NCBI GenBank assembly: GCA_029204225.1
Contig: MU831968.1
Span: forward strand, 1 to 64,000
DNA: 64,000 nucleotides
Source of the DNA: Diphasiastrum complanatum
Lineage: Eukaryota > Streptophyta > Lycopodiopsida > Lycopodiales > Lycopodiaceae
Direction: 5' to 3'
Both the position numbers and the translations under genes were made by a program. Numbering within the stretch: the stretch's first letter is position 1; the number at the start of each line of letters is the position of its first letter. The notes under the pieces are model-generated. The model was not told the origin of the DNA. It saw only the letters and a list, made by a program, of their open reading frames with translations, and did no database searches. This document shows, in pieces, positions 1 through 11,694 of the stretch.

Positions 1-3000
1 CTTATTATTTAAGTTTCACACTATCAAAAAAATGCATATAGACTATATAAAACTGCCATGGATAACCACCAACATCATGTCTTGCTTGACATATAATTTT
101 ATTGAGGGCAGTCTTAGATAGAGAAGTTGGCAACACCATACTATGGGTCCTTAAGACATTCTTAAGAAAGGTGGTCACATCCTATGCTTGGCATACTTGT
201 GCTCATGGCATTTTGAATACAAGTCTTTTGTGCAATGTCGTAGGTCCAAAAGTACCTTATAATATTGAAATGGCCAAATTATTCTTTGCTATTTTATTTT
301 CTTGTTCTTCTTCTTCAATTATGAGTATCGCACAATTAACATCAACACCATATTCAATATAGAAAGGGCTTGGTGCTCATGAATATACTTGGGGTCTATT
401 GAAGATCTATGAATACATTACATGCATGTCACTTCAAGACCAAATTTGACTTTTCTGCTTGTGTTGACTTTTCATTGAAATTGTGCTCTCCAATTAACCT
501 ACTGCAAAAGAACTCCTAAAATTGTTTATTTATGTTCTTGTATGTATGACCATATTGTAAATGCACATTACATTTCGACAAGATTTTTATAAGAACTAGT
601 TCTAACATGCCTAAGAAACTCATACACTCAAATGAATTTTTGAAACACGTGTCCTAAATAACTTTTGCTTACATGTTCTATGCCTATACATTTTGATAAT
701 TGATTCAAATGATTAGTATATGATGAAAAATATTTAGAGCTTAATGTATAGGTGTTGAATGTGGGTCCCTGCAAAATTTGATATGTACCAATATGAACCT
801 ACCTAATTGGTGCATATGACTCATGTCATCCGCTCTTCACTACGGAGCCCAGGTTTAAATCGTGCAAACATACTTACGATTTACCAAATATTTCTTAAGT
901 GATGGATTGAAATTCAACTGAAAAATTATATTTAAAGAGGAAAATGATACTGAATAAAATCAATATGTACAATGAAGGAGGTCCTCGAGACTGGTGTTAT
1001 TCGAGCATAGCTTCTAAACCCAAATGAAGTAAACCAAAATGGGCCATCAATTCTAACAATGAGGCTACACCATGCCTCGGGGGTTCCAAGGATCAAAATT
1101 TGTTGATAAAGGTAAAATGACCAACAAGTAGCATGTATGATCGAGTCATAAAAACAAAACCAAAAAGTTTTTAAATTTTTTGTAGTTGCAAGAGCTCCAA
1201 GTGCACTAGAGGAGGTTCAGTCCATGTAAGTTCCATCTAACAATGGCGAAAATTGGTAAAAGGGTTTCCATATTATGGTTTGAAATCTATTGCATATCTT
1301 AAAAACAAAGAAATTTAGCCAATATAGCAAGACAAGTGAGGAAAAAATGTGTTGGCATCTTTGAATGGATTCAGTGATCTTGATAAAGGTATCACCATGA
1401 TAACACGAACGTATCAATACATGAAAAACTTATTAAGCCTAATCCTATGTCATGAACTAATGAGATTCCAATCTACCAAGAACAATCTAGACCACCTTAT
1501 ATGTGGAGAGAAGTTAGTCGTTATACATGAATCAATTTTACCCTTTTGCAACTTTGAACACTTGCAAGTATTATGCAATTATTGCAAATTCTTGCATCAA
1601 AAATTACTTACAACTTGGGCATTTTTTGATTAGACAACATGTGACTATTTATGTTCTTACATGGTAATTTGACACTTCTCAAGTAGCCCCTAATAACTTG
1701 GTAGCAAATTGCAAGTTTCATGACTTGCTAAGAAAGTCCATATTGCTTCTCTTAGTGACCCAAGATCGAACACCGTTCTACGAGTGAAAACAATTGGCTT
1801 GGTCTAAAGTGTGATGCACAATGTACATGTTGCACAAAACAATGGCAGCACAAACTAATATTGTTGCAATATGAAGGAACATGCATTGCTAAGTGGGTTG
1901 TAGCCAAAGGGTGTCAATCAAGTTGGTGAAACCCTAAACATCACTAAACGTAAGTCATTACTATATGGGTCATAACCGAAGAGTGTTGATTAGATGGTTA
2001 ACCCCATTAAGCCACTACAGATGGACCGCCCACAAAGACTAGATTACATGCAACATAAGAAAAATAGTTTCTAGAGCAAAGGCCTGCAAGCGAGCCTATG
2101 CCTAGCAAGGAACACATTGCCTAATTCACACCCTTAGGACCAAGATTTATGACATAAACATATCACATCACAATAAGGACATTGAACCATCTCAACATCC
2201 GAATCTTGAACCTGAAGTCCATGAACAGGTTCTAGCTTTTTTTGAAGAACCATTGGATCCAGGTTTTGATAAAAATTTTAATGTCAAGACTGGACTTTCA
2301 AATCAGCAAAAAAGAATACATCATTCATGCCTTCCGATTATCATTAGTTTATGTGTGGTCACATTTGTCGGGGGTTTGACAGGCATCTATAGGATATCAG
2401 ATCTCCATCTACCAGGCAGTTCTCTATAGTACTAGCATATGAAAACTTTGATATCCTGGGGTATCAAGATTTTGATAACCAGCCTGTTAATACTCAGTAT
2501 CTGACCTATTTGCTGATATGTGACGCTGACTTTAATAACTGAATTTGTTCCCTTCATGTTGAAGTTTGACTTCTTAGTTTAGTGTCATATCCAAATGTTG
2601 AGCTTGCAATATCATTCAAAGAAGTCAAGATGCATAAATGAGTCATTCATCGATTCAAACAAGTGCAACAATGTCTAGCTCTTCATATGCAACCACAATA
2701 TAACAGTCAGACAGAATGGACCTTTACTCTTTGACAAGAACCGACATCACACCATGCATCTTTGTGATTGTAGCCATCCTGCCATGAAAGATATATATAG
2801 AACATCAGCAAACACAATCTCAAAATGATCGCAAAATGGGTTTTGAGATATGTACATTCACTTTGCAACTGAGTCCTGACTCCTACCAAGTAGGCCTGAT
2901 AATGTTTATGCAACTGATTACTTATAAATGAGCAACAGACTTTCCATGTATTATTCAAGCTGGCAGCCGCAATGATATAGCCATAACCTGCAGCCAGGTT

Positions 3001-3483
3001 GCAAGCTTTATAATGTTACACACAACTGATTCGATATGAATGTGCAACAACGTTACCATTTATTTTTTTGACTGGTAGCTGCAAATGCAAGAACATAAAA
3101 GTTTACTGTTGATCGAACAATTTCCCCTTAAATCTTCAAAAAACACAGCGAAAACCCGATGAGATTCCAAAAATTCCTCAAATTCCTATGAATCTGATGA
3201 ATATTGGTGTTGCTAAGGGGACTAGCATCACCTTACCCATGCATAGCAACAACAATTTTTTAGGGTAAACGCTCCATAAATAATGACCTGCTTGTTGTAT
3301 GACCCCTCTCACTATTGCTGCCAATCTAGTTGCACCAGCACTCATATGAGCACAATCAAAGAAAACCTCATTTCAGAAAGGAAGCCACCAATTGGTGCAT
3401 GCTTCGGGAATCTTCAAAAGGCATCTTCCTCAAACACAGATTGGCAAAATACTTAAAACAAACATTTCTTCACACAGATATTA
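1..3483. other. Region with no supportable gene
   Basis: AT-rich sequence with only short ORFs, none showing a domain I recognise. The right end (below 3484) is the 3' flank of the coiled-coil gene read on the minus strand. An AATAAA-like string on the minus strand near 3060 could be its poly(A) signal, but this is weak. No LTR, primer site or retroelement motif was found. Confidence 0.5.
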
Positions 3484-4985
3484 CTACTTTTGTTTCTTGC
3501 TCTGGGAAGCATTTGTGCTGATTGTATCAATAATTGCTTGCAGAACCTGAATTTCAGCATCCTTTTTTGCAAGTTCTTCTTGCTTTGATCTTAATTCCTC
3601 CATGTGGAGCTTGAAAACCTCTGAAAAACACAAATAGTATCAAATTCTTCAGCTCTGATGCATAAATTGTAAAAAAGTCAAACTGTCTTGAAACATTTAT
3701 GTCTCACACCGCATCATACATTAAAACCATGCACTACTAGATCAATTTGTGGGTGCTCCTTAGAATTCCTAATAAGGATGTTGTATTTGTCTAGATTTGT
3801 ATCAAACATCCTAATTCAATGATTGAAGAATGATCATATCAAGTACAATGTTTGATAAACCTAAAACCCAAAAGTGATACAAAATTAACCTTCAGATCTA
3901 GTCTCAAGTATATGTCATTTAGTACAATGGTAACCAAAGAAAAAGCTTCAAAACTGAAGAGGTTCGGTTACTTTTGATGCTTCTTCCAGAAGTTGGTGTG
4001 TGACAAGCTGACAAGCATTTAGGGCGGTTAACCTTGGAAAAACAAGAAACTGAACTGTAAAATAATGTTTCTCGTTTCCTAAAGCAATGTTTAACTACCA
4101 CACTAGAAGACTTCCAACTTCATGAGTGAACACCAAAATATGAGTTTTGTGGTAAGTGAATGTCAAGCAAATAGAAATTCCTATTGGTTTCTTGAGACGG
4201 CGTACCAAGCTCGGGAAATTTTCCATTTTTATGCTAAAAATTCATGTTTTGATACATTTCATATGTACGGAACAATAAATGGATCCAAAAACGTTTGACA
4301 CGGGATTTTATGAGATACTTACAGCAGAAAAGTTCCAACTAGCCACGGTTTAATGTACAGTCGTCAACATAGGCCATCTAAGAATTATTCAGTTTGCACA
4401 GTTATTCAGTATCTTTATCCCTATTAGAAACAATAATTTGAGAACGTACGAGTTGTGTTTTCAAGCTCCTTGAGAACCTCTTGAGCATGAGCTTCGGCAG
4501 AGTGTTGAGCAGCCTCAGCTTTCTTTTTTTCCACTTGTGCTTGTCTGGCAGCAGACACCGATGCATCTACCTCTCTCTCCAATGCACGAATGCGTCGCTC
4601 TTGTGCCTGTGTCACATTTCTTTAACATCGTCACATAATTGAAACAAACCTTAGATCTTGGAGCTCTCAAGACTAACTGCCTACCCTGTTACCAACAAAA
4701 CCTAAACCCTAATCCAGAAAGGTCACAAGGCAAGCTCACCGCAACAGTGCGCGCTTGATGTGTGATTGCAGCCGCCTGAGTGAAGACTTCTTCATCGGCA
4801 TAGATTGCTTTCTTAAGCAAAAGGCTCTGCAAAGACTCAATTAAAGTCCCAATCTCCGTCAGATTTGTGACCGCTGCATTCCATCGCTCTGGAGCACCAC
4901 TCTCATTTTCTACTCTGGCAGATAGGGATTGAACAACAGCAGATCCGCCTCCTCCTGCATGTAAGGCTGCAGGATCTTCCTCCAT
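3484..4985 (-). CDS. Three-exon gene for a small coiled-coil protein (179 aa)
   Basis: Seen: exon 1 4985..4740 (82 codons, starts MEEDPAALHAGGGG), exon 2 4606..4450, exon 3 3620..3484 ending in TAG. Introns are 4607..4739 and 3621..4449; both start GT and end CAG, and the three pieces join in one frame (phases 0 and 1). Residues 83-179 are almost entirely charged heptads rich in E, K, Q, A and R (for example ALEREVDASVSAARQAQVEK), a long coiled coil with the ending EIQVLQAIIDTI. There is no signal peptide or membrane segment. I remember a similar conserved plant coiled-coil family with the order 'LESLQ..LLKKA', 'ARTV', 'ALERE', 'ELENT..VF.LHMEEL', but I cannot give it a reliable name or function. 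The start at 4985 is chosen because the ATG further upstream opens a short ORF that stops before it. It looks intact and is the only complete host gene here. Confidence 0.82.
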
Positions 4986-5091
4986 CCTCGATCACCAAAA
5001 TGCTGCAACAGCAGCTCCTCCTCCTCCTGCTGCATGTAAAATGGCTGCAGGATCTTCTTCCATCTCCTTCATCACCAAAATGCTGCAACAG
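4948..5091. repeat. Tandem duplication of about 70-75 bp over the start codon
   Basis: Two adjacent copies, about 4948-5012 and 5016-5091, share the order CTCCTCCT-GCATGTAA-GGCTGCAGGATCTTC-TCCATC-ATCACCAAAATGCTGCAACAG with small indels. Each copy contains the codons for MEEDPAA on the minus strand. Confidence 0.85.
4992..5063 (-). other. Upstream ORF (23 codons) copied from the gene's own start region
   Basis: On the minus strand an ATG at 5063..5061 opens MEEDPAAILHAAGGGG and then stops at TGA 4994..4992, six bases before the main ATG at 4985. Its first 16 residues nearly repeat the N-terminus of the main protein (MEEDPAALHAGGGG). It arose from the tandem duplication over this region. If the transcript starts upstream of 5063, this uORF would be met first by scanning ribosomes and could lower translation of the main frame. 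The effect is inference. Confidence 0.6.
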
Positions 5092-5159
5092 GAAAACAAA
5101 ACCATGAAACTTTACAAAAGAAAAAATACAAAGTGCCTTTAAGCCACATGGGCCTGCCT

Positions 5160-5320
5160 TAGATTCTAAACAAGTGGAACTTCACCCTCAGAGGCCGTTC
5201 CGCCGAGGGCGGTAGCTCGAGGCGGAAAGCCCTTCCCACACTAGAATTGCCTCGAAGGACGTGATGACGTGATCTTCCGTGGCGTGAAAACTTTTTTTAT
5301 TTTATTTTTCATTTTTTTGT
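5160..5320 (-). promoter_or_regulatory. Possible promoter region of the coiled-coil gene
   Basis: About 100 bp upstream of the gene is a GC-rich island in otherwise AT-rich DNA, with CGAGG/GGCGG repeats around 5190-5225 and an ACGT-core box (GATGACGTGATC) near 5262-5273. ACGT cores are the usual sites of plant bZIP factors. No clear TATA box was found. The assignment rests on position and composition only. Confidence 0.3.
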
Positions 5321-5547
5321 CGTAATTTTTTGTTTTGCATGCAGCTTATGTATTCCGAAAGGCGCATATAAAAAATATTGAAATAAAAAAGGAGGTGCAA
5401 AAATTCTGTTCTTGTGAGGCACCTCTTTTTTCTTCATGAAAAAAAAAAAAAGGAGACGATGTTCTTTGAGGCACCTCTTTTTTCTTCATTGAAAAAAAAA
5501 AGAATGATTCTACGTAGCTTTGTAACCATTCATGAATATAACAATAG
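5321..5547. repeat. Direct repeat copy 1 (about 220 bp)
   Basis: Matches 6228-6444 along nearly its whole length, starting CGTAATTTT and ending ATTCATGAA-ATAACAATAG. Inside, a GAGGCACCTC-T/C-rich-TTCTTCATGAAAAAA unit occurs twice in tandem, and the GAGGTGC/GCACCTC strings can pair as a hairpin. No coding content. Confidence 0.85.
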
Positions 5548-6227
5548 TTACTAATTTTTGTTGGTGGTATCAGTTGGTGGTGGAATATTTGAGCCTTAAG
5601 TAACAATATAAGCATGTCAAATCATATAGAAGACATAATATGCATGCACTACATAGCATCTTTGTATTAAAAATGAATTTGGTCAATTGTAGCGAGGTGT
5701 ATAGCTAGAGTTTTAATTGTGGCCAACTAGGCGCAGGCTTGATTCCCAACGATTGAGAACTGACGTCTTAGGGGACTGTCCCTTACATGGTATTGTCCAA
5801 CTAGCATTGCTACGTTGTATATAACCAACCACTAGTAGATTAACATGTTGCCAAAAAAAATTGCATCTTTAAAAAAAATTACATCTATGAAGTTTGGAGC
5901 TTTAAATTACAACTGGGTTTGGAAATTGATGTTTGATTAGTAATAGATCATAAGTTGTAGATGAAGATGTCGATGGGAGTTTTGAAATCAACTAATCAAC
6001 TTTGACTTTCGTAAAATGTGGCAAGTATTCTTTGTGATGAGTGCATAGGTTTTTATCGTTATGTTACTCATGTACGTAGTGGCTTGATTATTTACATGTG
6101 CGTGTTTTGAGATGGCCATTGTACAATGGAAGGGTTAAAAAATCAATTATGATAATTTTTTGATTAAAAAAATGCATATTGATCTACAATATATAACTAT
6201 ATATATACTTTCTTTCTTTCTTTTTGC
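5548..6227. other. Spacer between the two direct repeats; no gene
   Basis: About 680 bp, AT-rich, no ORF of note. A TGGTATCAG string just after repeat 1 (near 5563) resembles the start of a tRNA-Met primer site, but it matches only about nine bases and no polypurine tract precedes repeat 2. Confidence 0.5.
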
Positions 6228-6444
6228 CGTAATTTTCTTTTTACATGCACCTTATGTATCCCGAAAGGTGCATATAAAAAATATTAAAAAAAGAAAGGTG
6301 CATAAATTTTGTTCTGCGAGGCACCTCCTTTTCTTCATGAAAATAAAGAAGGAAGCGATGTTGTGTGAGGCGCCTCAGTTTTCTTCATGAAAAAAAAAGA
6401 ATGATTTTACGTAGCTTTGTAACCATTCATGAAGATAACAATAG
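6228..6444. repeat. Direct repeat copy 2 (about 220 bp)
   Basis: Second copy of 5321-5547. Its right end abuts the first recognisable copia coding sequence (about 6445), so the copia fragment may have landed at or recombined with the repeat edge. Confidence 0.85.
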
Positions 6445-7602
6445 GAAGCATGCAATGTGGTTGATGCCAGTACTAGTACTGTGATCGCTCAAGGCAAAAG
6501 AAAAGAAAATCTATATCATCTGAAAGTACGCCTACCTGCAAATCAGGTGCATCAGACGCATGATGACTCGCTAGACTCTCTGTGGCACAGGAGACTTTGC
6601 CACATGAACTCAATGGCACTTTACCAAACAAGCTGGAGCGATAACAGGGGTCAGCATCTCGAATGCAACCAATTTGACCACCTGTGATGCATGTTTGAAG
6701 GGCAAGATGTCACGCACTCCATTCATCAAAGACTCTTACAGAACGACCAAGATTTTGGAGTTAGTGCATTCTGACATCTGTGGGCCTTTCAATGTGATCT
6801 CAATAAGAGGTTCCAAATATTATATAACCTTCATTGATGATTATAGTAAATTCGCCACCAGAGTGTATTTTATTCAGAATAAGTCTGAAGTACCTGATAA
6901 ATACACAGAATATGTGAATTGCGCAGAGAGATGCACAAGCAACAAGGTTAAGTAGATCAGGATAGATCGAGGTGTTGAATACATCTCGAATCGCTTCATT
7001 AACTTCTACAATAATCGTGGCATCATTCACAGAAGAATTGCAGCCTACACACCGCAGCACAATGGTGTTGCTGAACGAAAGAATAGGACCCTGATGGAAA
7101 CTGCCAGATGCATGATGGCCTACTTGAAGGCTCCAAGGGTACTGTGGGCTAAAGCAGTAGCTACAGCCGCATACATCCAGAACAGGACAGGTAAGTCTAG
7201 TGTCCCTCACACGACACCACACGAGCTATGGTGGGGTAGAAAGCCCAACATGTCTCGCGTCAGTTGGCTGTGCAGCTTATGCACACATTCCTAATAAGCT
7301 TCGAAACAAGCTTGATGAGAAAGCCGAGTAGGGATTTCTGGTAGGTTATGACAACAACTCGTCATACTATAGAGTCTACATGCCAGACACGAACATTGTG
7401 AAAACAGTGTCTGACGAAAGATCCCGTGTTCCATTCGAGAACAAAGCACATTGCGATCAAGTACCACTTGATCAAAGATTTGATTGAGAAGAAGATGTTG
7501 CAGACCACTTTCATCGAAATGAAAGACGGTTTTGCTGACATCTCCACCAAAGCCTGGACAAAGGACTTTTTGAGAGACAGAGGAGCAGTCTTGGGATCGT
7601 AA
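6445..7602 (+). pseudogene. Ty1/copia pol deletion derivative: integrase joined to the RNase H tail
   Basis: Order seen: GAG-pre-integrase with LWHRRLCHMN (about 6580), zinc-binding CDACLKGK (about 6683), integrase core with LVHSDICGPF and FIDDYSK, the second Asp in a RIDRGVEY context (about 6960), and the Glu in NGVAERKNRTLMET (about 7065). Integrase C-terminal sequence continues to about 7420. Directly after it, at about 7429, comes HSRTKHIAIKYHLIKDL, the conserved end of copia RNase H, then FADISTKA and a stop at 7600. Reverse transcriptase and most of RNase H are therefore missing. Frameshifts occur near 6660 and 7270, a stop near 6953 and another near 7330. This is a dead internal-deletion copy. 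Confidence 0.85.
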
Positions 7603-9070
7603 AGCTATCATGCTTTGAGAGAGAACTGAAGAAACAAAACGTTTCTGCTGACAAAGCTTTGCTAGCTTTAAGCCCTCTGTCTGACGAAAATGTTCGCGAA
7701 CACGAAAGTCAAGAGACACGAAGCACAAAAGGTTTGCGAACACCGGAAGAGAAGACACGAACACAAAAGATTCGCAAACGAGAATCTTTTGCGGTCCAGC
7801 AGGAGAAAGTCAGACGATGACGACGAGTCAAACGACGCGACACAAAAACGTCGCGAAATCTTTTCTGCCCTCACGCTCCAAAAAGTACCAGCAAGATCAC
7901 GCAAGTACCCAAAAGTACAGATATCTGATCTGATGGCATGACGTCAGCAAATACACTCTAGGTCGTGGCTAATTTGCCACTCTTGTAATTTTCTGATTAG
8001 TTGTAGATGCTTAATTACTCTAATCTTGAAGCTATACAGAGCGACTATATACTTACTTGATGATACTTGATAGATATACAGAGATGTATGAAGTAGTCTG
8101 ATGCTAGTAAGCAATCAAGACGAAATACTGACAAGAAGTCCACCTGCGTGCGAGACGCGTTCTGTGAGCAGAATCCATAGAGATCCACAAGTCCGCTAGT
8201 AAGCGAGACATCCACTTGTGAGAGAACTATATTTCTCTCACACCAACGCACTGCGTGCTCTGCATGCAGTGCTTGAAGAATCAGAGAAAATCAATAGATG
8301 ATCTTGTAGCCATTGTGCACTTAGTTCCGCACATTGGTTGAATTTGTTGAATGCTACATTAATTTATAGATGTAGATCAGCAATGTCTGACTACATTCTG
8401 GAGGACTGTAGGAGTGATTCAGCTGGCAGTGTCCAGCGACTACATCTGAACTCCGTCTGAATCGCATTGATACTTCGACTCTTCTTGGGGAAGAGGTGGT
8501 TGAGTTTGAATCTGTTATCTTCAATGATACTACTACTAATAAGTTAGACCTAGAATCTATCACAATGCTTATAGCAGAACAACCTCAGGTGCAATAAAAA
8601 GAAGAAGATGAAAAGCTAAATGAAGATTTACAACCGGGAAGTCAAGTTATAGATTTTACAATAGACTCTTAACAATTGAGTATGGAGTAGATCCTAAATG
8701 TAATCTCGTCACTACAAACATTCAAAATAGCCAAGTTTAAGAATTCTACCTCATTTTCAATGCATGAGACAACGATAAGAGTACCCAAATTTCTAGATGG
8801 TTCAAAAGTCAAAATATCTAAACAAGTAGAAATAGAAATGAATAATCTTTTACACTAGAAGACATGTAAGAAAAGACACCCCTAGATATAGACATAGTTC
8901 TTACTACTAGAGACATCCAAACTGGCAAGGATGAAGGTTTACAAGGATCTGGACAAGTGCACCCACAAATTGAAGAGACCATTGTCAAACCTAAGAAAAA
9001 AAAACTCTATTGGCAAAAGAACATGAACGTGTAGAATGCAAACATGAAGCAAACCTATACAATGACCAGG
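7603..9070. other. 3' part of the copia copy and unassigned sequence
   Basis: About 7603-7920 continues as open, A-rich sequence after the copia stop; 7920-8370 may hold the element's 3' LTR, but I could not fix its ends because no second copy is present. About 8500-9060 contains short open stretches with no domain I know. No primer site or TATA box was found. Confidence 0.35.
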
Positions 9071-9116
9071 AACTTTGGCACCCTGCGTTTGTAAGTCCAA
9101 CCGGATGATCACATAG
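9071..9116 (+). repeat. Orphan fragment of a gypsy LTR (about 46 bp)
   Basis: The string TTTGGCACCCTGCGTTTGTA followed by AGTCCAACCGGATGATCACA matches the same segment in the LTRs at 14589, 25080, 29690 and (minus) 52470 with only one or two changes. It stands alone just upstream of a copia gag fragment, with no other LTR sequence around it. Confidence 0.7.
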
Positions 9117-9117
9117 A

Positions 9118-11690
9118 TAATAATTGGTACATACCACTATGAGAGGTGTATTGGAGGGTCTACAAATGTTTGTGAGCGGCATTTCCTCGAGGGAGAGATT
9201 GTCTACCTTTGAAGACTTGCACGGGATCATGTTGCAAGAGGAGCAATGTCGAGAGTTAGTGAAGTCAAGGCAAACTCCCCAGGAGGATCAAGCATTACTC
9301 GCCAAAACAAGCAAAAAGGTTGGAAGAGGATTCCAAAGAAGGGAAAGGATGATGAGGAGGAGGGAGAGTCGTCATCAAAGCCAAAAAAAAGTGAAACAAT
9401 AAGGAAATATCGCCAAAGATGATGGAAAAGATGACAAGACAAGTGTCTTCTCATCGACATTGGCATATCAAGTTGATGATAGGGCCAAGTGATTGGTTCA
9501 AAAACTTCTCACCAATCCATGATAGGAACAAGATCACATAGACCAATGGGGAGTAAAGTCAAATCCAAGGCGTTGGCAATGTACTTGTGCAGTTTTCTGA
9601 TGGTAAGATCAAGAATATTCTCTGATGTGCTTTATGTTCCTGGACTTAGAAAGACTTTGCTTTATGTTGGTCTAATGGCAAATCAACATTCGAAAGTTGA
9701 GTTTGTCAAGGATGGATGCCTAATGAAGGATATGAAGGATGCTGCAAAACCAGGAGAATATGGTTTAGCCACTTCGACAGCATCACAATTGAAATTGTGG
9801 CACATAAGATTAGGCCACTTGAACTATGGGAGTCTAAGATTGATGGTGAAGCTAAAGATGGTAATTGGATTACTAGCATTATAGGATGATCATCACTCTA
9901 TATGTGAAGGATGTGTTAGGAAAAGCATCATAGGGAGACACTCAAGAAAGGTGGAGCTGCAAGAGCCAAGAAATCACTTGAACTCATTCACAGTGATTTG
10001 TGCGACCCAATGAAGACCATGTCCATGGGGGGAGCCTATTATTTTATGAATTTCATAGATGATTACTCCAGGAGGACATGGATTTATTTCTTGAAAAAGA
10101 AATTTGATGCTTTTGCTCACTTCAAGGAATTCGAGGCTTTAGTGGAGAACCAACTGGATGCATGAATCAAAGTGCTAAGATCATATAGAGGGGGCAAATT
10201 AAAATCAGATGATTTTGAGGGCTTTTGCAAGGAATATGGCATCAAAAGACAATTCACTCAATCACACACACTGCATAGTAATGGTGTAGTAGAAAGAAAG
10301 AATAGAACCATTATAGAGAGTGCACGCTCCATGATGAAGCAGATGGGCTTACCAGATTCTCTTTGGTAGGAAGCGTGCAATGCGACAACGTTCTTGCAAA
10401 ACATGAGTCCCACATTTGCGGTTCCAAATGTGACTCTTGAAGAAGCTTTTATGAGAATGAAGCCTAAAATCAACAAGTTTTGAGACTTTGGGTTCAAGGC
10501 TTATGTACACATGCCAAAGGAGGAGAAAAAAAAGCTCAATGCCAAAGCGATCAAGTGCATTTTTGTCGGGTATGATGAGAGGACAAAGGCGTACATATGC
10601 TTTAATATTGTGATGAACAAGATTCACATTAGTAAGGATGTCATCTTTGATGAGTTGCATAGGTTTGAGGATGAAGACCATGTAGGTGATGATAGCATCA
10701 AAAGACATCTCATAATCCTAGAAGAAGACGAAGAAGCAGCTCCACGGGTTGATACACATGAAGATGCGGCTCGAGAAGGCGAGTATGAGAGAACGCCTCC
10801 AATTCATGAGCCTAGAGGAAGGTATTTATCGATAGGTGGAAACCTGCTGGAAGCAAGAGACGATTCTTGGACACTCCTTTGGACACATACTCTCCAAGAA
10901 GTGTGTCACCATAATCTAGGATACCCAAATGGTACAAGAAGGTCATGAAAGATGCAAAGATGAATCAACCTAGATCTAGTTTGCAGGAAGAGGCGAAGAT
11001 CAACGCGGGAAAGGAAACCTCCTAATCGCTATCATGTGAACCATGCCCGAATGAGCGACATTACGGAGTGTCGAGAGCCATCAACCTTTGATGGGGCAAA
11101 GGATCTCAAAGAGTGAAAAAGGGCAATGGAAGAGGAGATGGAGTCAATCCACAAGCATGATACGTGGGAGTTAGTTGATCTACCACATGGAAAGAAATCC
11201 ATTGAAAACAAATGGATATTTAGAACAAAGTTTTATGCGGATGGCACGATTGCAAAGCACAAGGCACGCCTAGTAGTAAAGGGCTATGAGCAAAACAAGG
11301 GGATCTACTATGAAGAGACATTTGCTTCGATAGTTAAGTGGATTACGCTATGCCTTAGCACCCCATTTTGGATGGAGAATCCATCACATAGATATATAAT
11401 CCACATTCCTGCATAATGACTTGAAGAGGGACTATATATGCTCCAACAACAAGGCTTCATTGCAAAGGGACAAGAACAAAAGGTATGTAAGCTACACAAA
11501 GCACTCTATGGTCTCAAGCAAGTGCCACGTGCATGGTGTGGATGAATTGATCACTACTTTCTCTCTCATGAGTTTATAAGGACAAATTCATATCCAAATC
11601 TTTATACTCTCATAAACGATAATAGATTGTCTTGATTGTCCTCTATGTTGATGATATAATTATCACAGGCAATGATGAGAATCCAAGCTC
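9118..11690 (+). pseudogene. Ty1/copia gag-pol fragment, 3' truncated
   Basis: Plus-strand order: gag tail (LSTFEDLHGIMLQEE, 9124-9402), decayed protease and DVLYVPGLRKTL (about 9630), GAG-pre-integrase LKLWHIRLGHLNYGSL (about 9790), zinc region CEGCVRKS, integrase with LIHSDLCDP (about 9985), FIDDYSRRTWIYF and NGVVERKNRT (about 10290), then the integrase C-terminus (10511-10948). RT follows from 11126 (WELVDLPHGKK, KARLVVKGYEQ, KALYGLKQVPRAW) to LYVDDIIITGN near 11655. At about 11690 it breaks off against a minus-strand gypsy gag. The second catalytic Asp of integrase is Tyr (codon TAT at 10184). There are several frameshifts and stops. Confidence 0.85.
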
Positions 11691-11694
11691 TTAC

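Noticed and set aside
102-362. An 86-codon open frame near the left end as a gene
   Set aside because: No domain, no codon or homology signal, and no neighbouring exon that would extend it; likely chance.
5548-6227. The 220-bp direct repeats as LTRs of a TRIM element
   Set aside because: A weak TGGTATCAG string follows the first repeat, but there is no polypurine tract before the second repeat and no TG/CA ends on either strand.
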